From CAWBXL01 sp963837365 (GTDB taxonomy: Bacteria > Acidobacteriota > Terriglobia > Terriglobales > Acidobacteriaceae), in NCBI GenBank assembly GCA_963837365.1, contig CAWIMW010000001.1, forward strand, positions 620,001 to 684,000: a stretch of 64,000 nt of DNA, read 5' to 3'. Every line of letters begins with the position of its first letter. The first letter of the stretch is position 1. The notes under the pieces were generated by a model that searched no databases, was not told the DNA's origin, and was given only the letters and a program-made list of their open reading frames with translations. A program made the translations under genes and the position numbers. Below are positions 53,822 through 61,761 of the stretch, one piece after another.

Positions 53822-54604
53822 ATGAAAAGACATTTCCAGGCTGCTGGTTGGGCGCTGCCGCTCCTGCTGTGGCTGAGTGGGTTGCCATCGGTCACAGGTC
53901 AGGCAGCCGTGCCTGACTTTGGACCACGGGCCGGCCTTAGTGCCGAAGAAGTGGTAAGCAGCATGGTCCGGAAAAACCTCGAACGCGCCAAGGCACTGGA
54001 CGCGTTCCAGGGGACACGGGTCTATAAGCTGGAATACCACGGCTTCCCCGGTTCTCGCAGCGCGGAGATGGTAGTGGATGTGAAATACCAGTCGCCGGCA
54101 ACCAAGGAATTTACAGTGCGATCTGCCACCGGCTCCAAATTCCTTATTGACAGAGTGTTCAACCGTTTGTTGCAGAGCGAGAAAGAGGCGCTGACCGAGG
54201 AGAACCAGAACCGGGTGGCCCTCAACAACGACAATTACAGCTTTACGCTGGACGGAGAGGAGAACACGCCGGCTGGGTCGTTCTATGTTCTCTCGGTCCA
54301 GCCGCGCACCAAGAACAAGTTGCTGTACCGGGGCCGAATCTGGGTGAATGCAACCGATTTTGCGGTGGCGCGGATTGAAGCTTCGCCGGCGAAGAATCCT
54401 TCGTTCTGGATCAAGGACACCAAAATTGAACACGCATATGTCAAAGTGAGTGACTTTTGGCTTCCGGCGTCGAACCGCAGCACCAGCAGCACTCGCCTGG
54501 GTGGCAGCGCCGTTCTGACCATTGACTATACCGACTACAGAGTTTCGACGGTGGGTACGCAGTCTGAGTCCAGTCCCGTGGCCATGCAATTGCCATCACG
54601 GTGA
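53822..54604 (+). CDS. LolA-like outer-membrane lipoprotein-sorting protein
   Basis: 260 residues. A signal peptide (GWALPLLLWLSGLPSVTGQA) and a LolA/LppX-type half-barrel: LSAEEVVSSMVRKNLERAKA, VVDVKYQSPATKEFTVRSAT, FYVLSVQPRTKNKLLYRGRI, WVNATDFAVARIEASPAKNP, DTKIEHAYVKVSDFWLPASN. Homologues carry lipids or lipoproteins through the periplasm. It differs from canonical LolA, which is normally elsewhere in the genome, so a lipid-binding role is the safer statement. Confidence 0.82.
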   Translation: MKRHFQAAGWALPLLLWLSGLPSVTGQAAVPDFGPRAGLSAEEVVSSMVRKNLERAKALDAFQGTRVYKLEYHGFPGSRSAEMVVDVKYQSPATKEFTVRSATGSKFLIDRVFNRLLQSEKEALTEENQNRVALNNDNYSFTLDGEENTPAGSFYVLSVQPRTKNKLLYRGRIWVNATDFAVARIEASPAKNPSFWIKDTKIEHAYVKVSDFWLPASNRSTSSTRLGGSAVLTIDYTDYRVSTVGTQSESSPVAMQLPSR

Positions 54605-54711
54605 CCCTGCTCTGTCGCAGAGCGACTGCGTGACTCCTATGAAGTAAGTAATTTGACAATCGTATGGGGGGCAGCTAGGGTTGAAGATGAGCGAGCAACT
54701 TCCTTTCACTC

Positions 54712-54760
54712 TTTCAGATTTCTGAACTAAGTCAGCCCATCTGAAGTCCTTCCCTCTTAG
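54712..54760 (+). promoter_or_regulatory. Shared ~50-base promoter-region element, copy B
   Basis: CTTTCAG, then TCTGAACTAAGTCAGCCCAT, CTGAAGT and CCCTCTTAG, nearly identical to 48937-48985 (read on the other strand). It ends 26 bases before the start of the 54787 gene, the same distance as copy A. Confidence 0.7.
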
Positions 54761-54786
54761 ATCAAGCGCAACCGTGGAGGTTGGCC

Positions 54787-55107
54787 ATGTTCGCTCGTAC
54801 CGTCGCCGTGCGGCTCAGGCCCAATTGCCTGAACCAGTTCAAACAGATTCTTGACGAGCAGATCATTCCCATTCTGCATAAGCAGCCGGGATTCAAGGAC
54901 CTCATCACCTTCGCCTTGGAGGGCGGGACTGACGTCACCGCCATTAGCCTGTGGGAGACTCGGAAAGACGCTGAACTTTACCACACGGCGAGCTACACCA
55001 AAGTGATGAACACTCTCGAACCGCTGCTCGATGGGAGCCCGAAGCTGCGTATCGCGGACATCGTGAGTTCGACGTTCCATCAGGCCACGGACCGGGCTGC
55101 TGCTTGA
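54787..55107 (+). CDS. Antibiotic-biosynthesis-monooxygenase-fold protein
   Basis: 106 residues from ATG 54787 (GGAGG six bases upstream). A single ferredoxin-like domain: RTVAVRLRPNCLNQFKQILD, PILHKQPGFKDLITFALEGG, AISLWETRKDAELYHTASYT. It matches the ABM-type dimeric fold; such proteins include quinol and heme monooxygenases, but the catalytic residues are not evident. First gene of a probable operon to 56644 led by the shared promoter element. Confidence 0.82.
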   Translation: MFARTVAVRLRPNCLNQFKQILDEQIIPILHKQPGFKDLITFALEGGTDVTAISLWETRKDAELYHTASYTKVMNTLEPLLDGSPKLRIADIVSSTFHQATDRAAA

Positions 55108-55139
55108 GCGATTGTTTACACACGGAGGGCATTCAGGTT

Positions 55140-55580
55140 ATGGCAACAACCGTTCAAGTCGGCACCATCCTTATCGAGAACCGGCCGCTGATCTTGCGGG
55201 CGCTCGACTTGGAAAGCGAGTCTTATTCGGGAAGTTGGAGTGTACTTCACTCTCACACCAGCACGACCCTGGATCAAAAGATCCGCGGCACCGGCTGGAA
55301 CTGCCTCTGCCTGGCAGGCGAAGTGAAGGCGACCGTGTTCGGCAGTCTGGCAGCCAAGACCGTCCGAAGGGCCTTGAAGCACATCTTTACGAAAGTTCAG
55401 GAACCCGACTTCAACTGCCTGGAAGTCACGAAGATAATCGAGGACCGATTTTTGGGAGTGCCCTACCTGACGGTCAGCGCACATTCCCGGCACATCCAGC
55501 AGGGCTCCATCATGGAACTAACTGATGAGAGTAAGACCTTCAGAACTGACTTTCCGAAATTCGAATCGAGGAAAATATGA
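55140..55580 (+). CDS. Unknown conserved protein, paralogue of 46777-47241
   Basis: 146 residues. Core segments TVQVGTILIENRPLI, SGSWSVLHSHTS, LCLAGEVKATVFGSLAAKT, FNCLEVTKIIEDRFLGVPYL and VSAHSRHIQQG align with the gene at the left end of the island. No signal peptide. The pattern of buried hydrophobics and the invariant GEVKATVFG and FLGxPYxTV motifs suggests a compact alpha/beta domain of unknown function. Its stop overlaps the start of the RRM gene by four bases (ATGA), so the two products are coupled. Confidence 0.8.
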   Translation: MATTVQVGTILIENRPLILRALDLESESYSGSWSVLHSHTSTTLDQKIRGTGWNCLCLAGEVKATVFGSLAAKTVRRALKHIFTKVQEPDFNCLEVTKIIEDRFLGVPYLTVSAHSRHIQQGSIMELTDESKTFRTDFPKFESRKI

Positions 55581-55828
55581 AGAACATCTACGTCGGCAAT
55601 CTGCCGCAGAGCGCCACTGAACCGCAACTCCGCACCCTGTTCGAATCATACGGAGCAGTCGAGCGGGTCAACATCATTACCGACAAGGGCACCGGACTCC
55701 CGAAAGGTTTCGCATTTGTGGAGATGACCGAGGCCGGTGCAGCCGACAAAGCGTGCCTGGGCCTGACCGGCACCGAGATGGAAGGACGCGCGTTACGCGT
55801 CAATGAAGCCAAGGCCAAATCGCACTAG
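55577..55828 (+). CDS. RRM RNA-binding protein
   Basis: 83 residues, one RNA recognition motif and nothing more. RNP2 is IYVGNL (residues 4-9) and RNP1 is KGFAFVEM (~43-50); between them the usual helix TEPQLRTLFESYGAV. Bacterial single-RRM proteins of this kind bind RNA and are often stress- or cold-induced. The ATG lies inside the preceding gene's stop. There is no C-terminal Gly-rich tail. Confidence 0.94.
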   Translation: MKNIYVGNLPQSATEPQLRTLFESYGAVERVNIITDKGTGLPKGFAFVEMTEAGAADKACLGLTGTEMEGRALRVNEAKAKSH

Positions 55829-55865
55829 GGGGAAAGATGTTTTCGGAAGATGAAATGAGGACGAC

Positions 55866-56216
55866 ATGCTTACAGGCATCATGAAGTGCGCCGCGATTGT
55901 GGCGTTGCTCGTTGGGATGTTCTGGCAGCCGTCGCCCAACCTGCGGAGCTATTTGGATTTTGTGGTGGCGGCTGGCGCAGCATTTGCGCTGGTGCAGGCG
56001 ATCAATCTTCGCAAGTACTGGTGGGCGGTGGGATTCGTCGCGGTCATCTTCCTTTTCAATCCCATCTGGCCGATTGGATTTTCCTTCGCATTTACGGTGG
56101 CGGTACAGATCGTGACCGCCGTGGTCTTCGCGGTCTCGCTGCAAATCCTGAAGACGAACCCGAGGCTGACCATCGATTCGATCACCCAGGCCAACCCCAG
56201 GACCGAAGCGCTCTGA
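55866..56216 (+). CDS. Small multi-pass membrane protein
   Basis: 116 residues with about four membrane spans (GIMKCAAIVALLVGMFWQP, YLDFVVAAGAAFALVQAI, WWAVGFVAVIFLFNPIWPIG, FTVAVQIVTAVVFAVSLQIL). GAGGACGAC lies upstream of ATG 55866; ATG 55881 is an alternative start. It sits in the 54787-56644 gene run and its stop TGA shares one base with the next ATG. Confidence 0.78.
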   Translation: MLTGIMKCAAIVALLVGMFWQPSPNLRSYLDFVVAAGAAFALVQAINLRKYWWAVGFVAVIFLFNPIWPIGFSFAFTVAVQIVTAVVFAVSLQILKTNPRLTIDSITQANPRTEAL

Positions 56217-56644
56217 TGTTCAAACCCAACCAAGATCTCGGTCAAACGCTCGAAGCCGCAGTAGTGGCCGCGTGGGATGATCTGGTCCAGGCCGGCAAAC
56301 CCGGATTGGCTCATATCAGGTACCGCTTTGCGGCCGATCACTCTCTTGCGGACCTCGAGGTATGGGTCGCTGAAATCAGCGGTCATTGGATGTTGGTTTG
56401 CCGATACCCTAGCGCTTCGGCGGCGGGAAACCGCAACCTCACTTTCAGCAACGGCTATCGTTCGGATCTGCTGGCTCAGTTCCTGGACTTCGTCATCGGG
56501 CACCAAGACGCCTTTGCTCGCGCCCCCCTGCTGGACCGCGACAGTCTGATCCAGGTCCAAGTGCCGAGCGGAGACGAGAAAGCAAGGGCACTCAAGTTGA
56601 TGAACGAGGCGCAGTCGCCGGCAGTCCTCGCACAAGCCAGCTAG
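56216..56644 (+). CDS. Hypothetical cytoplasmic protein
   Basis: 142 residues. No signal peptide or membrane span. Segments DLGQTLEAAVVAAWDDLVQA, DLEVWVAEISGHWMLVCRYP and LDRDSLIQVQVPSGDEKARA suggest an alpha/beta fold. Not recognised. It begins in the TGATG overlap with the preceding gene and is followed by the glycosyltransferase gene after 20 bases, so it probably belongs to one long transcript. Confidence 0.7.
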   Translation: MFKPNQDLGQTLEAAVVAAWDDLVQAGKPGLAHIRYRFAADHSLADLEVWVAEISGHWMLVCRYPSASAAGNRNLTFSNGYRSDLLAQFLDFVIGHQDAFARAPLLDRDSLIQVQVPSGDEKARALKLMNEAQSPAVLAQAS

Positions 56645-56664
56645 AAGACAGACAACCAGTGACT

Positions 56665-59007
56665 ATGCCGACCAAACCCTCACTACCGAGCCGGATTGCG
56701 GTGATCGGGAACCATCTTCCCCGCCGCTGCGGAATCGCCACGTTCACTACGGACTTATGCGAAGCGCTTTCGGCTGAATACGGAACCGCCCGGCTGATGG
56801 CCGTCCCCGTGAATGACACCGAATCGGGATATGACTATCCCGCGCGAGTGCGCTGGACGCTGGCGCAAGACGAGTTGCAGTCGTATCAGGATGCCGCCGA
56901 CTTCCTGAATTTCAACAACATTGACATGGTCTGCCTGCAACACGAGTATGGGATTTTCGGCGGACCGGCCGGGAGTCACATCTTGCGCCTGTTGCGCGGG
57001 CTGAAGATGCCGGTGGTGACCACCCTGCACACCGTGTTGCGGGAACTGAACCCAGATCAACAGATGGTGATGGAAGAGATCGCTGCGCTTTCCGACCGGA
57101 TGATCGTCATGAGCCAGCTCTCCTCCCAGTTTCTGCAAGAAATTCATAAAGTGCCTGAGGAAAAGATCGATCTGGTCCCTCACGGCGTCCCCGATCTGCC
57201 ATTCCTCGACCCTAATTTCTACAAAGACCGGTTCAACGTGGAAGGCAAAGCCGTCTTGCTGACCTTCGGGCTGCTCTCCCCAAATAAGGGGATCGAGAAC
57301 GTCATCCAGGCCATGCCGCGCATTCTGGCCGGGCACAAGAACGCCGTTTACATCGTGACCGGAGCTACCCATCCTCACGTTCTTCGCCGGGATGGAGAGC
57401 AATATCGCACCTACCTTCAAGATCTCGCGAAGGATCTCGGCGTCGAGGCACAGGTAATCTTCCACAATCAGTTCGTGAGTCCCGAGCAGTTGGTGGAATT
57501 CATCGGTGCGGCGGACATCTACATCACTCCCTATCGCAACGAGGCGCAAGTAGTTTCGGGTACCCTGGCGTATGCGGTGGGCGCCGGCAAGGCGATCATC
57601 TCCACTCCTTATTGGCACGCGATTGAATTGCTCGACGGCGGCAGGGGAGCGTTGGTGCCCTTCGCCAATCCTGAAGCCATTGCAAAAAAGACGCTCGAGT
57701 TACTGGACACCCCTGCGATCCGCCATGCCATGCGCAAGCGCGCCTACCTGTATTCGCGGGAGATGATTTGGAAGAAGGCCGCACAAGGTTACATGGCCAG
57801 TTTTGAGCGGGCCCGGGCGGAACGTACGCGCAATCCGCGGGCAGGCTTCTCGACGCAGGCTATGGTAACTGTACCAAACCACTTGCCCGCACTGAAACTG
57901 GACCACCTCAAGCGGTTGACTGATAACACGGGAGTACTTCAGCACGCGATCTTCTCCGTCCCCAAGTATGGAGAGGGATACACCACGGACGACAATGCGC
58001 GGGCCCTCATACTGGCGCTCCAATTGGAACAGCTCGGGGCGACCGTTTCGTTAAAGACCACGGGTCTGGCTTCCCGCTATCTGGCGTTTTTAGAACATGC
58101 GTTCAATGAGAAACTTGGCCGATTCAGAAATTTCTTAAATTACGATCGCCACTGGACGGAGGAAGCCGGCTCCGAGGACAGTCATGGGCGCGCGGTTTGG
58201 GCACTGGGGGCAGTCTTGGGGCGATCTGAAAACCGCGCACTGAAAGGCGCTGCGGGACGACTCTTCGAGTTCGCACTTCCGGTGACTGTGACTTTCACCA
58301 GCCCGAGAGCGTGGGCCTTCACCGTGCTCGGGATTCAGGAATACCTGGCCGCGTTTCCCGGAGACCGGGACGCACAGAAACTGAGATCAGTATTAGCGAT
58401 CCGATTGCTAGAGATGTATGACGCGATCAAGGTGCCATCCTGGAAGTGGTTTGAAGACGTCGTCGCCTATTCCAACGCGAGATTGCCGCAGGCCCTGCTG
58501 GTGGCTGGCTCAAGCAGCTCCAATGAACGAATGATCTCCGCCGGCCTTGAATCTCTGGACTGGCTGCTGAGCGTGCAGAGGTGCACGGAACAGGGACACT
58601 TCGTTCCCATCGGCTCACAAGGCTTCTATCACCAGAACGGCGAGAAGGCTCGTTTCGACCAACAACCGGTCGAAGCCGCGGGGATGATCTCAGCCTGCCT
58701 GCAAGCCTATCGCGTGACCAGAGACGATCGCTGGCGCCGCGAGGCCTGGTCGGTCTTCAAGTGGTTCTTAGGCGACAACGATCTGCAACTACCGCTTTAC
58801 GATTCGGCCACCGGCGGTTGTCGCGACGGTTTGCATCCCGACCGGGTCAACCAGAACCAGGGAGCGGAATCCACGCTCTCATTCCTCACCGCGCTGGCCG
58901 AGATGCGCCAACAGGAAAAAGCTGAATTGAACGTACCAAGGTTCAAGATCCACGCCGTGCAAACCACTCCAGATCCAGATGAATTCACAGCCATCGTTTC
59001 GAAATAA
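56665..59007 (+). CDS. GT4 glycosyltransferase fused to an (alpha/alpha)6 domain
   Basis: 780 residues from ATG 56665 (a GTG two codons upstream is possible). Residues ~1-390 are a GT-B family 4 transferase: IAVIGNHLPRRCGIATFTTD, VTTLHTVLRELNPDQQMVM, VPHGVPDLPF, FGLLSPNKGIENVIQAMPRI and the sugar-nucleotide region EAQVVSGTLAYAVGAGKAII. Residues ~400-780 are a helical barrel like those of glycoside phosphorylases/isomerases (GYTTDDNARALILALQLEQL, SWKWFEDVVAYSNARLPQAL). With the GH130 gene four bases downstream it probably makes or turns over a mannose-containing glycan. Confidence 0.87.
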   Translation: MPTKPSLPSRIAVIGNHLPRRCGIATFTTDLCEALSAEYGTARLMAVPVNDTESGYDYPARVRWTLAQDELQSYQDAADFLNFNNIDMVCLQHEYGIFGGPAGSHILRLLRGLKMPVVTTLHTVLRELNPDQQMVMEEIAALSDRMIVMSQLSSQFLQEIHKVPEEKIDLVPHGVPDLPFLDPNFYKDRFNVEGKAVLLTFGLLSPNKGIENVIQAMPRILAGHKNAVYIVTGATHPHVLRRDGEQYRTYLQDLAKDLGVEAQVIFHNQFVSPEQLVEFIGAADIYITPYRNEAQVVSGTLAYAVGAGKAIISTPYWHAIELLDGGRGALVPFANPEAIAKKTLELLDTPAIRHAMRKRAYLYSREMIWKKAAQGYMASFERARAERTRNPRAGFSTQAMVTVPNHLPALKLDHLKRLTDNTGVLQHAIFSVPKYGEGYTTDDNARALILALQLEQLGATVSLKTTGLASRYLAFLEHAFNEKLGRFRNFLNYDRHWTEEAGSEDSHGRAVWALGAVLGRSENRALKGAAGRLFEFALPVTVTFTSPRAWAFTVLGIQEYLAAFPGDRDAQKLRSVLAIRLLEMYDAIKVPSWKWFEDVVAYSNARLPQALLVAGSSSSNERMISAGLESLDWLLSVQRCTEQGHFVPIGSQGFYHQNGEKARFDQQPVEAAGMISACLQAYRVTRDDRWRREAWSVFKWFLGDNDLQLPLYDSATGGCRDGLHPDRVNQNQGAESTLSFLTALAEMRQQEKAELNVPRFKIHAVQTTPDPDEFTAIVSK

Positions 59008-59010
59008 CCT

Positions 59011-59985
59011 ATGAATGTCCTTCGCAGTCAGCCTGATCCGTTGCTACGCCGCCATCCCGCGAACCCGATACTGAGCGCGAAAGACTGGCCTTATGCCATC
59101 AACAGCGTGTTCAACCCTGGCGCCACACGCCTCCCGGACGGGTCCACCTTACTTCTTTGCCGGGTGGAAGACCGTAGAGGTCTCTCTCACCTTTGTGCTG
59201 CGCGTTCACAAAATGGGGTGGATGGGTGGGAAATCGATAAAGAGCCGACGCTCATGCCAGATCCGGCAAACTACCCCGAGGAACTGTGGGGCATCGAGGA
59301 TCCGCGCATCACGTTCGCGCCCGAACTTGGGCAATACGTCGTGACCTACACCTCGTACTCGCGGGGCGGGCCCGGCGTTTCCCTGGCGCTGACCAAAGAC
59401 TTCCGCAGCTTCGAAAGATACGGCGTCATCATGCCGCCGGATGATAAAGATACGGCCCTGCTGCCACGAAGAATTAATGGATCGTGGGCGCTGATTCACC
59501 GTCCTATGACCCCACTCGGATCGCACATCTGGATATCTTTTTCCCCCGATCTTCGGCACTGGGGACGCCACAGAATGATGCTGGAGGCTCGCCGCGGTGC
59601 TTGGTGGGACGCAAACAAGATTGGCTTGTCTCCGCCGCCCATTGAGACCCCGCGAGGTTGGCTCATGCTTTATCACGGGGTTCGGCAGACCGCTTCTGGC
59701 TGCATCTATCGTTTGGGGTTGGCTCTTTTTGAGCTCGAGGACCCGGAAAAATGTATGTTGCGGGGAGATTCCTGGATCTTCGGGCCGGAGGCCGACTACG
59801 AACGCCATGGTGACGTTGACGATGCTGTGTTCCCTTGTGGATACACCATGGATGCCGACGGAGATACTCTCAATCTTTACTATGGTGCTGCGGATTCATC
59901 CATCGCCCTGGCCCAGGGCAGTGTCCGTTCGCTGCTGGAGTGGCTAGATGCTTTCGGCTCGTGCGACCGTCGAAGTCAACGGTGA
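59011..59985 (+). CDS. GH130-family beta-mannoside phosphorylase/hydrolase
   Basis: 324 residues, a five-bladed propeller. Family 130 marks are RHPANPILSAKDWPYAINSV, FNPGATRLPDGSTLLLCRVE, GIEDPRITFAPELGQYVVTY (Asp/Arg of the active site), DKDTALLPRRINGSWALIHR, NKIGLSPPPIETPRGWLMLY and DAVFPCGYTMDADGDTLNLY. Members phosphorolyse or hydrolyse beta-1,2- or beta-1,4-mannosides; the activity type depends on residues I cannot place with certainty. Four bases after the GT4 gene; last gene of the island. Confidence 0.92.
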   Translation: MNVLRSQPDPLLRRHPANPILSAKDWPYAINSVFNPGATRLPDGSTLLLCRVEDRRGLSHLCAARSQNGVDGWEIDKEPTLMPDPANYPEELWGIEDPRITFAPELGQYVVTYTSYSRGGPGVSLALTKDFRSFERYGVIMPPDDKDTALLPRRINGSWALIHRPMTPLGSHIWISFSPDLRHWGRHRMMLEARRGAWWDANKIGLSPPPIETPRGWLMLYHGVRQTASGCIYRLGLALFELEDPEKCMLRGDSWIFGPEADYERHGDVDDAVFPCGYTMDADGDTLNLYYGAADSSIALAQGSVRSLLEWLDAFGSCDRRSQR

Positions 59986-60175
59986 GTGACTGTCGCTGAT
60001 TTTACTGTGTCCAAATTGCGATCGGGGCTACGGACCATGGGTAGTTTTTGAATTCGGGGTCTGATTTTGAACCCACGATCTCAACCCACGATTCGCATGT
60101 CTTTCACGGTTTCTCAAGGACTTAGGCGGCCACCTGGAGTCTCTTAAGTTGTTGAAAATACAGCTTGTTGTAAAT
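59986..60175. other. Right end of island, no gene
   Basis: No coding frame of note. Contains the tandem AACCCACGAT pair (60070-60079 and 60083-60092) and a 13-base match to the IS end (TTGTTGAAAATAC at 60149-60161), which may be coincidence or a relic. Confidence 0.4.
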
Positions 60176-60220
60176 CTGAAAAGGCTGGCGTCGGCGGTTC
60201 AACTCCGTCCCTGGCCACCA
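60176..60220 (+). repeat. Right attachment site, 45-base copy of the tRNA-Phe 3' end
   Basis: Identical base for base to 46797-46841 (anticodon loop through CCA). The sequence before it does not resemble a tRNA, so this is not a second functional tRNA. Confidence 0.88.
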
Positions 60221-60435
60221 TATTTTCAATCGGTTAGAGGAAATTCTTAAAGTTAGTGGGAAGCGGGGCTGGGCCTTCTATCTTGGGCTGGCCTTCAAAT
60301 ATGATTGCAATGGTTGGATGTGCATTTTCTTTGATCTGATCAACTTACAGTCAAGAGCTGCCTGTCGAGCGCAGCCTTTTTGTCGATTTTGCGCTCTACT
60401 CTCCTAACTCCTATAGTGGCCAACGAAGTACACGG
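60221..60435. other. Spacer, no gene seen
   Basis: 215 bases without a gene between the right attachment site and the cupin stop. Confidence 0.4.
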
Positions 60436-60927
60436 CTAATGCTGAGAGAGTGAAACCACGGAACCCCGATTACGCGGATCGTCTTTCGATCTGACGTATT
60501 CCAACCCAAGCGGACCTATGGCCGACACCTGCGTGATGTACTCGCCGGATTTCGCCCAATGGAAGTGCGACGTATTTCCGGGCAGAATGATCACGGCCCC
60601 TGGGGGATACGCTTCCAGTTTGTCAGCGTCGAATTCGTCTCCGAGGCCAATATAAAAAACACCCGCTATGACGGTGTAGATGCGGTCCTCGGGATGTTTA
60701 TGCGGCATGAGCTTCACGCCGCGGGGCACGCGCACGCGGATCACGTATGGTCCCGGTTCTGAGGGCTGACCGACAAGCACCGCGAGGCGAACCGACGGTG
60801 GAAAGGCGGCAAACGGCCGCCAGTCGATGTCTTCGCCCAGGATTGCCCGGAAAGCGGATTGGCCGGGTTCATGCGGTCGGACAGTTGTTTCGGTTCTTTC
60901 TTTCACGGCTGTCTGCTTTTGCAACAT
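60436..60927 (-). CDS. Cupin-domain protein
   Basis: 163 residues from ATG 60927, chosen because AAGGAGG lies upstream. One cupin barrel: VRVPRGVKLMPHKHPEDRIY and PGAVIILPGNTSHFHW carry the metal-ligand His/Glu set typical of anti-sigma-factor ChrR-like and small dioxygenase cupins. No second domain. Substrate unknown. It is divergent from the GlcG-like gene; the two share a promoter region with a long inverted repeat. Confidence 0.87.
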   Translation of the reverse strand: MLQKQTAVKERTETTVRPHEPGQSAFRAILGEDIDWRPFAAFPPSVRLAVLVGQPSEPGPYVIRVRVPRGVKLMPHKHPEDRIYTVIAGVFYIGLGDEFDADKLEAYPPGAVIILPGNTSHFHWAKSGEYITQVSAIGPLGLEYVRSKDDPRNRGSVVSLSQH

Positions 60928-60990
60928 TGGGGCCTCCTTAGCGCCTTGCACACACACACCAAGTTCATTTGACCACCAAGGCGTTTCTCA

Positions 60991-61107
60991 AACAATTAGA
61001 CGATGGTATCGGCAAACTAGAGTTCGTTCAGTCGTATTGCCTGCGCGAGGCGAACGTGGGGTTGCAGATTGCTACAAAGGTATAGGCGATACCATCGTCT
61101 GATTGTT
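60991..61107. repeat. Inverted repeat in divergent promoter region
   Basis: Arms of 21 bases (60991-61011 beginning AACAATTAGACGATGG and 61087-61107 ending ATCGTCTGATTGTT) match with one mismatch; the spacer is 75 bases. They may be paired operator sites or the ends of a tiny element. Confidence 0.6.
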
Positions 61108-61213
61108 CCTTTCTGACCCTTCTGCTTTCATAACGGCACGCTGCAGATTTCATCGGAATCTGCATCCCGGATACGACTTTGAAGATTACTTTCTAACCCT
61201 TCGGAGAAAAGAT

Positions 61214-61729
61214 ATGTCGCCCAACAAAGCAGCAATCGCCATTGACGCATCGCTCGTAGCGTCAAATCCTCTTGATAGCATCCCAAACGAAATACCATTC
61301 GATGTACCCTACGGCCCGCCGATATCACTCGATCGGGCTCAGGCAGTTATCAATGCCGCGGTGGTGGAGGCGAAGAATCGGAATTGGAAGATGAACATAG
61401 CGGTATCCGATTCCGGAGGCAACCTCGTCGCCTTCCAACGAATGGACGGAGCGATGCTTGCCTCCATTCAGATTGCAGAGCACAAGGCGCGGGCGGCCGC
61501 AACCTTCCGGCGGCCGACCAAGGTCTTCGAGGACGGCATCAACCTCATGCATCTCAACTATCTCCTCGCGTTCGATGACGTCATTGCATCTCGCGGCGGC
61601 ATTCCACTGCTCGAGCAAGGAAAGATTATCGGCGCCATCGGTTGTTCGGGAGGCACCGATTCCCAGGACGAAGTCGTCAGCGAGGCCGGCGCGGCAGTGA
61701 CCAATCAACTCTCGGCCAGGAACAAATAG
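61214..61729 (+). CDS. GlcG/HbpS-like heme-binding domain protein
   Basis: 171 residues from ATG 61214 (GGAGAAAA upstream); a longer frame to 61103 has no such signal. One GlcG/HbpS domain: AQAVINAAVVEAKNRNWKMN, AVSDSGGNLVAFQRMDGAML, ASIQIAEHKARAAATFRRPT and GGIPLLEQGKIIGAIGCSGG. No signal peptide, unlike the relative at 28009. Possible redox/heme role as in HbpS, not proven. Likely transcribed with the membrane protein at 61762. Confidence 0.88.
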   Translation: MSPNKAAIAIDASLVASNPLDSIPNEIPFDVPYGPPISLDRAQAVINAAVVEAKNRNWKMNIAVSDSGGNLVAFQRMDGAMLASIQIAEHKARAAATFRRPTKVFEDGINLMHLNYLLAFDDVIASRGGIPLLEQGKIIGAIGCSGGTDSQDEVVSEAGAAVTNQLSARNK

Positions 61730-61761
61730 GTTTGTAATCCTCGCAAGGGAGAAAACGACCC

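Larger units (their letters stand above)
46842..60220. mobile_element. Candidate genomic island integrated at tRNA-Phe
   Basis: 13,379 bases between two 45-base direct repeats of the tRNA-Phe 3' end. The functional tRNA is at the left, as expected when an element restores the gene. About 17 genes are inside, mostly secreted, envelope or stress related. I find no integrase, excisionase, relaxase or phage gene, so it is either a decayed element, one mobilised in trans, or a segment whose integrase was lost. A tandem AACCCACGAT (60070-60079, 60083-60092) near the right end could be an arm-type integrase site. Confidence 0.7.

Noticed and set aside
60149..60161. Relic of the IS end (TTGTTGAAAATAC)
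   Set aside because: Thirteen bases in an AT-rich stretch may match by chance; no transposase remnant or target duplication is nearby.
60176..60220. Second tRNA-Phe gene
   Set aside because: Only the 3' part is present; the upstream bases do not form acceptor or D arms. It is the attachment-site copy.
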